Of a stretch of 64,000 bases of DNA, positions 45,640 through 54,363 are shown piece after piece. Positions within the stretch are counted from its first letter, which is position 1, and each line of letters starts with the position of its first letter. The notes under the pieces were generated by a model. That model searched no databases, had not been told where the DNA came from, and saw only the letters and a program-made list of their open reading frames with translations. Source of the stretch: Symbiodinium natans (lineage: Eukaryota > Sar > Dinophyceae > Suessiales > Symbiodiniaceae); contig CAJNDS010002234.1 of assembly GCA_905221605.1 (NCBI GenBank), positions 198,501-262,500 on the forward strand. Reading direction: 5' to 3'. The translations under genes were made by a program, and so were the position numbers.

Positions 45640-45765
45640 TTCTGCTCGACTGTTAGGTGCTCGACGGTTAGGTTCGCTAAGTGTGCGCCAGCTTCAGGGG
45701 TAATTATGGTCCCATTCCGTTCGACTGTCAGGTTCGCTAAGCGCGCGGCAGCTCCATCGGCTGGC
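45640..45765 (+). repeat. Two ~70-bp imperfect tandem units
   Basis: 'ttcgctaagtgtgcgccagct' and 'ttcgctaagcgcgcggcagct', each preceded by a 'gttcgactgt' or 'ctcgacggtt' segment. Short tandem duplication of unknown function. Confidence 0.6.
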
Positions 45766-45809
45766 TTCTGCATGTGATCCTTACACTCCATGCTGCTTCG
45801 TGTGCAGGA

Positions 45810-45893
45810 GTTTCACAAAGCAGCGTACGGTGCCAGCTGGGCCTTGGACGTTGGGTCCGATGGTCACCAAGTGCTGGCAAGCTGGGGTCTTTG
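45810..45893 (+). CDS. Exon-like island with GT donor
   Basis: 'gtgcag' precedes a frame reading EFHKAAYGASWALDVGSDGH and ends at a GT (TTACTG|GTAGGT). It might be an upstream exon of the membrane protein gene at 46235 or belong to another gene. Confidence 0.35.
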
Positions 45894-46234
45894 CATGTTA
45901 CTGGTAGGTGTTTCACTGTCGCATGACTTTTCCAACAGATCCGGCTGTTGACAGCTGTTTCTGTCTGATTCCTCTCTGCTGTTGATACCTCTGCTGGACG
46001 CCGACAAGTGGCTCACGAAGCATAGGTCTCTTCAGTCGTGCAAAATCCCCAGGTTCGTGCTGCAAATGGACTCTGGGCTTTCTTTGCGCTGCGGTTTGCG
46101 CATGAAGGGTCACGAGAGATCTGCAACTGTGAGTCCATGGTTTCCACTCGGCGTCACACTGCCATAGGGATCAAGCAATATATGCAAATAGAGATTTGCC
46201 AAACACAGGCCTTGTCAATCATAGCGATTGTTCC

Positions 46235-47815
46235 ATGTCGCCGAGTTTCCGACTCGCTTGCGCTGCCCTGAGCTTGTACCACGCAGCGGCTGTGCGCCCC
46301 GAGAGGGTCCTCCCTGACGTGTTGCTCGAGGCTGCTACAACGGATGCACACACTCTGCACACAGGCGAGGTGGGTGAAGAGGAGAATGAGGACGAACTCC
46401 AGACCTCAACAGAAGAACCGGAGGAGGATGCGGATAAGGTAATCGTGGGAAGTCGGGAGAATGCCGCGGAGAAAGCAGCCAAAGAGAAGGACATGAAGGA
46501 ACATCTTGCTCAGGTCCAAGCATGGGTGGAGGAGGAATCGCTCATGCCGTTTTGGGTCATGCCGATAAGCTTCAGCATAAAGATTGGGCTGACCATGGTG
46601 CTTTTTCCTCCGATCCGAATGTCCCCGGTCGAGCGGACTTGGGGGGCTGGCTTCAAGCGCTTGGCTGCTCAGCTGTTCAGTGTTGGCTTTGTCTGCCTGG
46701 CACTTAACACATGGTATTGTGACATCACCAAAATTTTGGCAGCGCGCAGGGCATTCCCTGGGGACACCAAGAAGCTCATCCAGGTGATCGGGTTGACCTG
46801 GATTTGCTCTGCCAACTTGCTGGCCTCCATTCCCGTCTCCCTGTCCGTGACTCACTTCAGCCCACGTCAACTCTACAAACTCGAGGGCAAACAGGCACGA
46901 TACTATCCGGAAATGTACTCGTACCCAATGGTGATTGGGGATGCTAAGTGGCTCCCTTGGGACAAGCACATCTTCTTCTTGGTGCTCCTGCCGTATTATC
47001 TGCCGTTCCGGTTGATTCGCTGCGAACCTCTGACATGGTCTAACAAGGAATGGCCGTCTTGGACACTGTCTGGGATGACTTTCTCGGCATTCATCATACT
47101 CATCCATCTTGCAGTCTTCCTGAAGGTCTTGGGTTGGCTGCTCTGGGGTGTCCTCACCTTGTGCACGGCCTTTTTTTGGGCCCACGCAAGGACGAAAGCG
47201 GAAAAATTTTGGAACAGCGGCTTGGGCATCACACCCCTCTTCATACTCTTGTTCGTCCTCCTCACGAACAAGCTCATCGTTTTTTTGGCCCCATTCCCCA
47301 AAGAGACACGGCTTCTCTTCCAGGAAATCGTTGGCTGGAATGCTGCGTCTGATAGAGACGAGGAGGCGGAGGCCTTTAGGTGTTACATTGCGCACATGGT
47401 GGGGTTTGCAGATGTGCAAGGTGAAGATGGCTTCCTGTGGTCGGTCATGCGGAAGGCGGCCGAAAAGTTGCGTGGGTTTCAGAGCTTAGATGACGACTTC
47501 CACGAAGATCAGAGGCAAGAAAAAGAACCGCCCGAAGGATCCGAAGGGTGGGAAACATCCAGATACCTCTTGCGGGCGGTGGTGGCATCCCAGCAGCTGG
47601 ACATGATGTGCAGCACCTTGATTACCACTCAGCTCATGATCATCATCCTTGTCCGATGGTCCTTCAACGAAAGCGACGATTTTGTTGGTGCCTTTGCGAC
47701 GACGATGACCTCCAGGACGGTCCCTGCCTACTTCGGCCATCTACTCGACCAGGCCACGGCCGCATCGAAGACGGACTTGTCCAAGTTGATGAGTCAGTTG
47801 TGGGAGCTCCTCTGA
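46235..47815 (+). CDS. Multi-pass membrane protein, unknown family
   Basis: 526 residues from ATG 46235, chosen because it gives a hydrophobic signal-like N-terminus (MSPSFRLACAALSLYHAAAV). In order: acidic segment (about 45-75, Glu-rich), charged helix, then about seven hydrophobic segments that could span the membrane (for example FSVGFVCLALNTWYC, VIGLTWICSANLLASIPV, IFFLVLLPYYLPF, FSAFIILIHLAVFLKVLGWL and ITPLFILLFVLLTNKLIVFL), a soluble acidic C-terminal region and one more hydrophobic helix (LITTQLMIIILVRW). No transporter or enzyme signature is recognised; it resembles lineage-specific dinoflagellate membrane proteins. No intron is needed. It ends 306 bp before the retroelement, which is on the opposite strand. 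Confidence 0.75.
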   Translation: MSPSFRLACAALSLYHAAAVRPERVLPDVLLEAATTDAHTLHTGEVGEEENEDELQTSTEEPEEDADKVIVGSRENAAEKAAKEKDMKEHLAQVQAWVEEESLMPFWVMPISFSIKIGLTMVLFPPIRMSPVERTWGAGFKRLAAQLFSVGFVCLALNTWYCDITKILAARRAFPGDTKKLIQVIGLTWICSANLLASIPVSLSVTHFSPRQLYKLEGKQARYYPEMYSYPMVIGDAKWLPWDKHIFFLVLLPYYLPFRLIRCEPLTWSNKEWPSWTLSGMTFSAFIILIHLAVFLKVLGWLLWGVLTLCTAFFWAHARTKAEKFWNSGLGITPLFILLFVLLTNKLIVFLAPFPKETRLLFQEIVGWNAASDRDEEAEAFRCYIAHMVGFADVQGEDGFLWSVMRKAAEKLRGFQSLDDDFHEDQRQEKEPPEGSEGWETSRYLLRAVVASQQLDMMCSTLITTQLMIIILVRWSFNESDDFVGAFATTMTSRTVPAYFGHLLDQATAASKTDLSKLMSQLWELL

Positions 47816-48121
47816 GAGGAAGGAATGTGTAGATGGTCTATCGTTCCATTGCTGCGCAGGCTGCACAGAAAAAGTTGCTGGTGCATTGCTGTTGGCATTG
47901 GCATGTAAGATGTTTAATTAGACACGCTTTGCCACAGTCCTACCGCACAACTGGTCGTACAGGCCGACGTCTTCAGCTGTGATCCATGATATCCAGCCAA
48001 CGGTATTTTCTGGTATGCTCTGCTAGATCGTATGCCAAAGGAGTTTATGTTTTGGGTCACGCGCCCTCCTAGTTAACCGTACAAAATCACACTCACTCAC
48101 TCTCACACACACACACACACA
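47816..48121. other. Intergenic, ends in CA microsatellite
   Basis: 3' flank of the membrane protein gene. A short CACT/CA microsatellite (48091-48125) marks the left insertion boundary of the retroelement. Confidence 0.7.
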
Positions 48122-48470
48122 CACACTCGTGCAATCCTCCCTCTTCTCACGATTGTCTTAGAGGTGAAGATTTCAAAGGCAGAGCCTGCATGAACCCTCA
48201 CATGAGTGTACTCTAGATATAATACGAAACAAGGGCTTGCACAGCGACCTAAACAGCATCACAAACAAGCCCTGTTCAAATTGGCAGGTACGCTGCACTG
48301 GCCAGGTGCAGTATCCCACTCTGTGACCTAGCTTTGTTAGACTGGGTCAGTCACAGAGTGCCCAGTCCCCCTGCTCAAAAAACTTGGCGCAGACTGCAAA
48401 CTGCGAAAATCGCTCTAAACTGGACGCTATAGCTCATTGCTCTTCAACCTTGGTAACAGGGATCCCCCCC
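48122..48470 (-). repeat. Pseudo-LTR, 3' copy
   Basis: 349 bp, identical by eye to 55671-56019 with a constant offset of 7549. It contains three inverted repeats: cactctgtgac...gtcacagagtg (11-bp stem), agggcttg...caagccct (8-bp stem) and ctgcac...gtgcag. No hammerhead core (CUGAUGA with GAAA) is visible on either strand. The outer edge runs into (CA)n. Confidence 0.9.
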
Positions 48471-48554
48471 ACACACCCTGCAAAGCAGGGTAAGCATTTT
48501 GCTGCTGACGAAAGAGCAATGCTTGGCACGAGTGAAACGCACGCAAAGACAAAC

Positions 48555-50378
48555 TCACGGAGCTCGAAATGACGCAAAAGAGGCCATTAAATCAGGCTCC
48601 TCATTGAATGCAGCATCTTGATGCTGCTGCGACACTTCCGGTGGGAGCCATTTGCCCCATGCTTCATCCTGGATTGCTAATAGTGCACCAGTAGGGCTTT
48701 CCAAAGGCTTCTTGGTCTTCACTACGGCTGGACCGGAGTCTTGCGGAAAGTCTAAAGAATGCATGCTGGAGACGAGATACACGAAATCGATTCGAGCTGC
48801 GGATGCTCGCACACACCACCTTTTGTCAGTTTTTGATGGTGAGTGGACAGCCGGGTGAAACCGGCAAAGTGCGTTCTCGAGCACTATGTTCGCCGCTTGG
48901 GCCTTGTGCGCTGCACCTCCAACTCTACCGGAAAAAACAACTCCGCTACTGTTTTTTGTGGTGCTAACGAATTCATGCATGGACTCCTCCCAGTCAGGAG
49001 TTGTCAAAACTTTGCAAAAAAAGGACCAACTGGATTGCGGAGGTTTCAATCCCAGAGTTTGTTTTGCCGTAGGCAAAACTCGGCCAGAGGCTAAAATCCC
49101 CATGGCCCCGAGGCTGTCAGTGCCATGTGCCCACTGATACCACTGATCGGGCCCGGGAGGCGGTCCTGGAAACCCGGTTACCGGAAAAACCAGCACACTG
49201 CTTTCAGCTGCTGGTGACTCGAAGGTAGTTGCTTGGGGCTGAAACGTATCGAAAATGGGACATCTGGAGCACCACAGAATCTGACAGAATTTGCGCAACA
49301 CATTGGAGTCCACGCAGAGAAACGGCAGGCCTTCAGGAAACCTGGAAAGAAGAAAATCCATGGTTTCACGAATGTCAGCAGCTTTGCACATCTGCCATTC
49401 TTTGACCCACTTCCTTGTTGCGTGTTGCCGCCCATGTCCACATAGAGTTTGTCCCCTGGTGAAAGAAAGCCATGAAGCAGGGTTCCTCAACGCTTTGGTC
49501 TGGAAGGCGATGAAACAAAAGTCCAGAAACGGCGTGAGGGGCTGGTTGGTACCAAAAGTATCCCTGGAGTCACGGCCCGCAATTTGGTCTTCCAACTCGG
49601 GGGCCGAAGCTTGAAAAACATCAAGGAACATATTGTCTTCAGCAGCTGCAAGCTCCTTGGTTGGCACGGCAGGGCGTTGGGTGGCTGGCACAAGCTTGAA
49701 AGCGCCCTGCTGAGGGGGAACAACTTGTTGTTGTTGGTGCTCGGCCTTTCGTCTGACAGGTTTAACCTGTGGATGCACTTGCTTGGGAGGCTGTGTGTTG
49801 CCCACGCCAGGCAAGGCACCCCGAATGGGTCGGACCGGCGCGGGAAGGGTGGGACGAGGGGCGGGATGGACCTCAGGGGCCGGACCCCGAGGTTGAAACA
49901 CATTGTCGACTGGCGGTGGCCTGTAGCCAAATTGAAACGGATAAACGTGCTGGCCTGGCACTTGAGCACGCGGCACCCTTTGCTGTTGGTGAAACGGGTA
50001 CCCCATGTTCCACACGGGCGGAAGGTCCAGCTGTCCTGGAGGTGCGAACTGTGGCACAGGCGGCCAACGGGGCTGCGGAGGATAGGCACTGACCGAAAAG
50101 TCTCCTGGCGGAAACGGCAGTTCTTGTTGGCGCTCAGCCCTTCGGTGTCGGCGTCGCGGTCTGGATCTAGAACGAGAGCGCGAAAGTCTTCTGGGCCGCT
50201 GTTGTGGCTGGGCACTCTCTGAAGGTGAAACAAAAGGTCGAGGTCTGGGCGGCGGAACGCTTTCTGCCCTGGAAGGGCCAGCCATCAACGCTGAAGGTCG
50301 TCCCTGCATCACTTGCCCGGGAACGGCTCCAGAGTTGAAGTCATTGCTTCCACAGTAAAAATGGAAAACGTACGACAT
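48555..50378 (-). CDS. Retroelement ORF3: Pro/Arg-rich protein with ADP-ribosyltransferase-like HGT motif
   Basis: 607 residues from ATG 50378. Residues 30-290 are Pro/Gln/Arg-rich with an RS cluster (LSRSRSRSRPRRRHRR at 65-80), likely nucleic-acid binding or nuclear targeting (inference). Residues 300-607 form a compact domain. It includes YQWAHGTDSLGAMGILASG (about 414-432), the pattern of the first strand/helix of PARP-type and related ADP-ribosyltransferases (HGT/HGS followed by an 'ILxxG' helix). Matching second (Tyr) and third (Glu) positions are not clear, so activity is not claimed. It lies 166 bp after the ORF2 stop in a different frame; trans-splicing or internal initiation would be needed. 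Such an ORF is not typical of Penelope-like elements. Confidence 0.75.
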   Translation of the reverse strand: MSYVFHFYCGSNDFNSGAVPGQVMQGRPSALMAGPSRAESVPPPRPRPFVSPSESAQPQQRPRRLSRSRSRSRPRRRHRRAERQQELPFPPGDFSVSAYPPQPRWPPVPQFAPPGQLDLPPVWNMGYPFHQQQRVPRAQVPGQHVYPFQFGYRPPPVDNVFQPRGPAPEVHPAPRPTLPAPVRPIRGALPGVGNTQPPKQVHPQVKPVRRKAEHQQQQVVPPQQGAFKLVPATQRPAVPTKELAAAEDNMFLDVFQASAPELEDQIAGRDSRDTFGTNQPLTPFLDFCFIAFQTKALRNPASWLSFTRGQTLCGHGRQHATRKWVKEWQMCKAADIRETMDFLLSRFPEGLPFLCVDSNVLRKFCQILWCSRCPIFDTFQPQATTFESPAAESSVLVFPVTGFPGPPPGPDQWYQWAHGTDSLGAMGILASGRVLPTAKQTLGLKPPQSSWSFFCKVLTTPDWEESMHEFVSTTKNSSGVVFSGRVGGAAHKAQAANIVLENALCRFHPAVHSPSKTDKRWCVRASAARIDFVYLVSSMHSLDFPQDSGPAVVKTKKPLESPTGALLAIQDEAWGKWLPPEVSQQHQDAAFNEEPDLMASFASFRAP

Positions 50379-50544
50379 TGCAAAAAGCTGCTACAGCGTG
50401 AAAAGCTCGCAACTTGAACCAAAAAGTGGCAAAGCTTTGAATTTGTTCCGTGCTGTTTTGAGGGGCGGAACAGTGCGCAACACAAAGATGCACTGATCAA
50501 AGGTGCGTTGAAAGAAGCATGCAGACATCGAGTTTGTCAGTGTT
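50379..50544 (-). other. ORF2-ORF3 spacer
   Basis: 166 nt with a TGTAGCAG sequence about 10 nt before the ORF3 ATG, which could serve as a spliced-leader trans-splice acceptor (inference). Nothing else seen. Confidence 0.4.
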
Positions 50545-53500
50545 TTACTGCACAACTCGCCGCGGGAAACCTTGTTGAAGGTAGAGTTCTCTAAGTTGCT
50601 GAACTTGAGCTCCCCTGGAAGAGGGCGGCCACGCAAACTGTACAATGAGAGCTTTACGAGAAAAGAAACCTGAAGCTCTCGCGGACCAAGACCCTGCGCT
50701 GGAAGCGTGACGAAGTTTCCAGGGTTTGACCGGTTGCTTAAAGGTAACCGATCTGCTTGATGCTGAAATATCGAAGCCCAGAAAATGGTGATCATCAACA
50801 GTCTCAAGCTGAATACTCGAGCCGTAGAAAGAAAGGTGCTTGAAGTCTTGAAAGCATCGAAGCTCGGCCTCTTGTTCTGTACATAACAGAAGCCTGTTGT
50901 CGACGTATCTACAGACGAAGACACTGGAAGCTTGTTTTTCGAAAAAGCTGCGTGAGGCGAGTTGAAAGTCACGAAAGCTCCCCCCTGTGGGAGCTTCGTT
51001 CAATACCTCACGAAGTGAGCCTGGGGTTATCGGGGGGGGGTGCGGGGGGGGGGGGGGGGGGGGTGGACCAATTTTGGTGGGTTTTTTCGGCTATCCCCGG
51101 TCTGGTGCCGGGAAAACCATCGTTGCCAAGGGGGCCTGTTTTGGGCTACATTTGGGTTTCTTTGGTAAGTGTATTTCTGAGACGTTCGAAGGAGAAGCGG
51201 GGCCCCCCTGATGCTGCTGATGCTGGCCTGGGTGTGGTGCCAAGGGGGCCTGTTTTGGGCTAGATTTGGGTTTCTTTGGTAGGTGTTTTTCGGAGACGTT
51301 CGAAGGAGAAGCGGGGCCCCCCTGCTGGCCTGGGTGTGGTGCCAAGGGGGCCTGTTTTGGGCTAGATTTGGGTTTCTTTGGTAGGTGTTTTTCGGAGACG
51401 TTCGAAGGAGAAGCGGGGCCCCCCTGATGCTGCTGATGCTAACCTGGGTGTGGGTGTGGTGCCTGATGCTGCTGATGCTGGCCGTTGCGTGTCATGTGCG
51501 ACAAGAGAGAGAGCTACTTGAATCACTGAGCTGGGCATGCTGCAACATGTCTGCCCGTCTATGGTTCGCAAAGGTGTCTGTCTCATTGCTCTCAGACGTT
51601 CGAAGGAGAAGCGGGGCCCCCCTGATGCTGCTGATGCTGGCCTGGGTGTGGTGCCAAGGGGGCCTGTTTTGGGCTAGATTTGGGTTTCTTTGGTAGGTGT
51701 TTTTCGGAGACGTTCGAAGGAGAAGCGGGGCCCCCCTTGATGCTGCTGATGCTAACCTGGGTGTGGGTGTGGTGCCTGATGCTGCTGATGCTGGCCGTTG
51801 CGTGTCATGTGCGACAAGAGAGAGAGCTACTTGAATCACTGAGCTGGGCATGCTGCAACATGTCTGCCGGTCTATGGTTCGCAAAGGTGTCTGTCTCATT
51901 GCTCTCTGCATCTTCCGGGCTGAGGGTCGGCGCTTTGCTCTCTCGGCGCCTCTCTGTTCCTGTAAGATCAGTGTCCCCAGTCCTAGGCCTACTAGAGCTT
52001 TCGTCCCAGCCCGTGGCTCTCAAGTTCCATTCTCGTTGCCACTGCAGCTCTCTTTGAATTACCGGGAGGCTACTAAGCACAGGACTAATTTGATTGCCTA
52101 TGCAAGTGCCTCTGTGTTGGCGAAAAATGCGTCCCATAGCTTGGAACACTCCGGCTTGAAAAGATAGCTGTACAATGTCCGGAAGATCTTGAACCTGAAG
52201 GTATTTGACCTGTTTGGTCGATTTACCCTGCGGTTTGCCTGGCCATGCTGTTTCAGCACACGAGGCTTTGGTTAAAGAAACCGAAGTGTCAGGAGGATAT
52301 CCCAGACTGCGGTATTTGGAAATCAACATGTTAAGGGATTGCACAATTTGCTCCCTTGGCACAGAGTTAAAGAAACCCACGAGATCATCATTGATCTCAA
52401 GCAGGTGCGCGTGAGCAGGCGTTCTCTTAAAGAACTCGTGCAACCGATTCCAGATCACTGGAGTGGGTTCTAGGCCGAAAGCCCTATCCCATGCAGTATT
52501 GATCATCAGTACAATGGCATGAGAAGCGGCTTTTAGCAGCTGACAGAAAGGAGTAGCGCAATATGAAATGATAGTTCGACCTTTGGCGAACTGTTTCTTG
52601 CGCTTGAGAAAAACAAATCCGTTGGGCAATTTCCCTTTGGGATTGATAGACCAGGGGTACTTCCTTTTTAAAGAACTGGGTACTTGGTTGAGCACCCACT
52701 GCTTCCATTCTTGGGGATGTCCTGACAGTGTCTCGAAGACATCAGCATCTTCCCAGGTTTGGAGCGCGGAACTGAAAAAAAAGCGAGGGCAAAAAGTCAT
52801 TACGTGATTTGGCTCGTGGTCCTCGCAGTGTAAAACAAATTCGGAGTGCAAGATGTTGCGAATTGTTGAAACGTCTAACCAAGTGAGACGAGAATGCTCA
52901 CGAAGAGCTTGACAGTGGAGCTGCCATTCCTGAAGCATAAGCTCTTGAAACTCAGCTTCGAGCATTGCGGGGAAGCCGTGTTTCTTCCTCCAGCTTTGAA
53001 AAGTCTTTATGGACTGGGCCATAAACTTGTGCTTTGCCGGAAAAAAGGTTGACGAAGCACTGCCGGATCCGATATAGCTACAAGCAGGATGCAACGAATC
53101 AAGCATCTCTAGGCCGGCGCAGACATGTCCAGAAATGAAACAATCAGCAGGGAGTCTTGACCTGTACTTCTTGCAGGGGCAAACGATCTGATCAAACGAA
53201 TTCATTTGGAGCCACGCATCCCATTGTTTCACATTGTGAAGAAAGTCTTTCAGACTTTGATGTGGCTTCTCCCGAATCTGAGAGGGAGGCAAATGAAAAG
53301 GAACAAGCACATGCTTGAAACGAATTATCTGGGCCCGCAGCCACTTAGAAACTCTTGCCGCAAAGTGATCATCAGCAGTAAATTGCAACTGAAGACCCAT
53401 AGACCCTTTGGGCCAGGTCATATTGCGGTACACGCAAACTCCTTTAAGGAGGGCGCGAACTTTACTCCGAAAGGGCTCTTGGATGTTCAAACTGAGCCTA

Positions 53501-54360
53501 ACAAGCGCGTAGATTTCGTCATCCACCAGCCTTTGAGACCGGAGTGTTTTGACTTTTTCAAACGACGCGCGAGAGAAACTTGCCAAATCACACAAGGTCT
53601 CCCATGCTCTCAATCTCGAAAGTTGGAAGCAATAGGGCTGTTCTTGCTGAAACAGCTTCTTTCGAAGCTTCAACCAAAGCCTTTTGCCAAACTTGCTGTA
53701 GGATTGCGCGCGTCTTCTCTTAGACGGCACGAAACCTAAGGCGGAACGCCGGAGGTGGGACGTAATGAACGGAAAGTTGAGTTTTGGTTGCCATGCATCG
53801 ATAAGACAATGCTCAAGCACCCAGGCTGACTTGTAGTCAGAGCATGTTGCAACTTGAAAAATGGAAGAGTTTTCAATGGAGAGATTGGAAGCCCAGTAAC
53901 GAAGGGCCAGCTCCGCCTGAGCTTGCTGACCAGCTACGAGCTTCTTGTACACTGACAATCTGTTCGATTCCCGACGTGGGACCGAGATACTGGTTGAACC
54001 TATATACATCATAGTAGATGGCTGCCGATATCTTTCGATAGAGTTAAAAAGGCGCCAATCTACCATAGTTTTGATGTACACTGAATTTGGCTTTAAAAGT
54101 CTGGGCCACGTGTACATTGACGGGTGAACTTTCATTGCTCGGAGTTTTCTACGTAGGAGTTCTGCACAGGATTGCTGGTTGGAGTCAGAGAAACAAAACA
54201 GCAACACAAGGTGCAGCAATCCCTGGGCCCACAGCGACGGAGCTTTGGAAAACTCAGGACAATGGTGAATGAAGAAAGTACAAGCTTCCCCAAGACCACA
54301 AATGTCCTCTTTCAAACGTTGGGCCTGACTCGGAGAAATCGACAATGCTTTGTGAGCTAG
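50545..54360 (-). CDS. Retroelement ORF2: GIY-YIG endonuclease plus reverse transcriptase, one intron
   Basis: Cuts target DNA and copies the element RNA at the nick. Exons 54360-51903 and 51020-50545 give 977 residues. Numbered from the codon at 54345: GIY-YIG domain about 88-195 (SVYIKT, MMYIGSTSIS, RR, the Glu in WVLEHC, then QPKLN); CPC motif at 389-391; RT motif 1/2 region KLPNGFVFLKRKKQFAKGR (572-590), motif A INDDLVGFFNSVP (651-663), a ~60-residue insertion (672-730) that may be the insertion-in-fingers domain, motif B RGTCIGNQISPVLS (745-758). Motif C (CRYVDN) and a FLGF thumb-side motif lie in exon 2. The first in-frame ATG is about 75 codons after the ORF1 stop, so expression as an ORF1 readthrough product is likely. 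Odd: motif C reads YVDN, not YxDD. Confidence 0.88.
51021..51902 (-). other. Candidate GC-AG intron in the RT gene, made of tandem repeats
   Basis: Removing 882 bp between GAGA|GCAATG and CCCCAG|GCTCAC restores codon AGC and links motif B to motif C in one frame (LSPEDAE-S-SLREVLNEAP). The acceptor follows a 20-30 bp C run on the minus strand. The splice types match those of the PPR and Mei2-like genes. The intron contains in-frame stops and two copies of a ~308-bp unit. Confidence 0.7.
51270..51905. repeat. ~308-bp tandem duplication plus ~110-bp subunits
   Basis: The segment 51482-51597 recurs almost exactly at 51790-51905, and the 'gacgttcgaaggagaagcgg' block recurs at about 51178, 51295, 51399, 51597 and 51709. 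Nested tandem duplication inside the RT intron. Confidence 0.85.
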
Positions 54361-54363
54361 TCA
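54355..54363 (-). promoter_or_regulatory. Stop-codon readthrough context TGA-CTA-G between ORF1 and ORF2
   Basis: On the minus strand ORF1 ends GCA GCG TGA and continues CTA GCT CAC in the same frame into ORF2 with no other stop. UGA followed by CUAG is a well-characterised high-efficiency readthrough context in animals and in some viral genes. About 75 sense codons separate the TGA from the first ORF2 ATG, as expected if ORF2 is made as an extension of ORF1. Confidence 0.7.

Noticed and set aside
48122-48470. True LTR retrotransposon interpretation of the direct repeats
   Set aside because: No protease, RNase H or integrase; the EN is GIY-YIG and the RT is telomerase/Penelope-like, so the repeats are better seen as pseudo-LTRs.
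48122-48470. Hammerhead ribozyme in the pseudo-LTR
   Set aside because: Neither strand has the CUGAUGA core with a matching GAAA; only a lone 'cgaaac' is present.
51805-51807. Reading the stop at 51805 as proof that the RT is a pseudogene
   Set aside because: The stop lies inside an 882-bp segment with in-phase GC-AG boundaries, and the RT continues intact beyond it.
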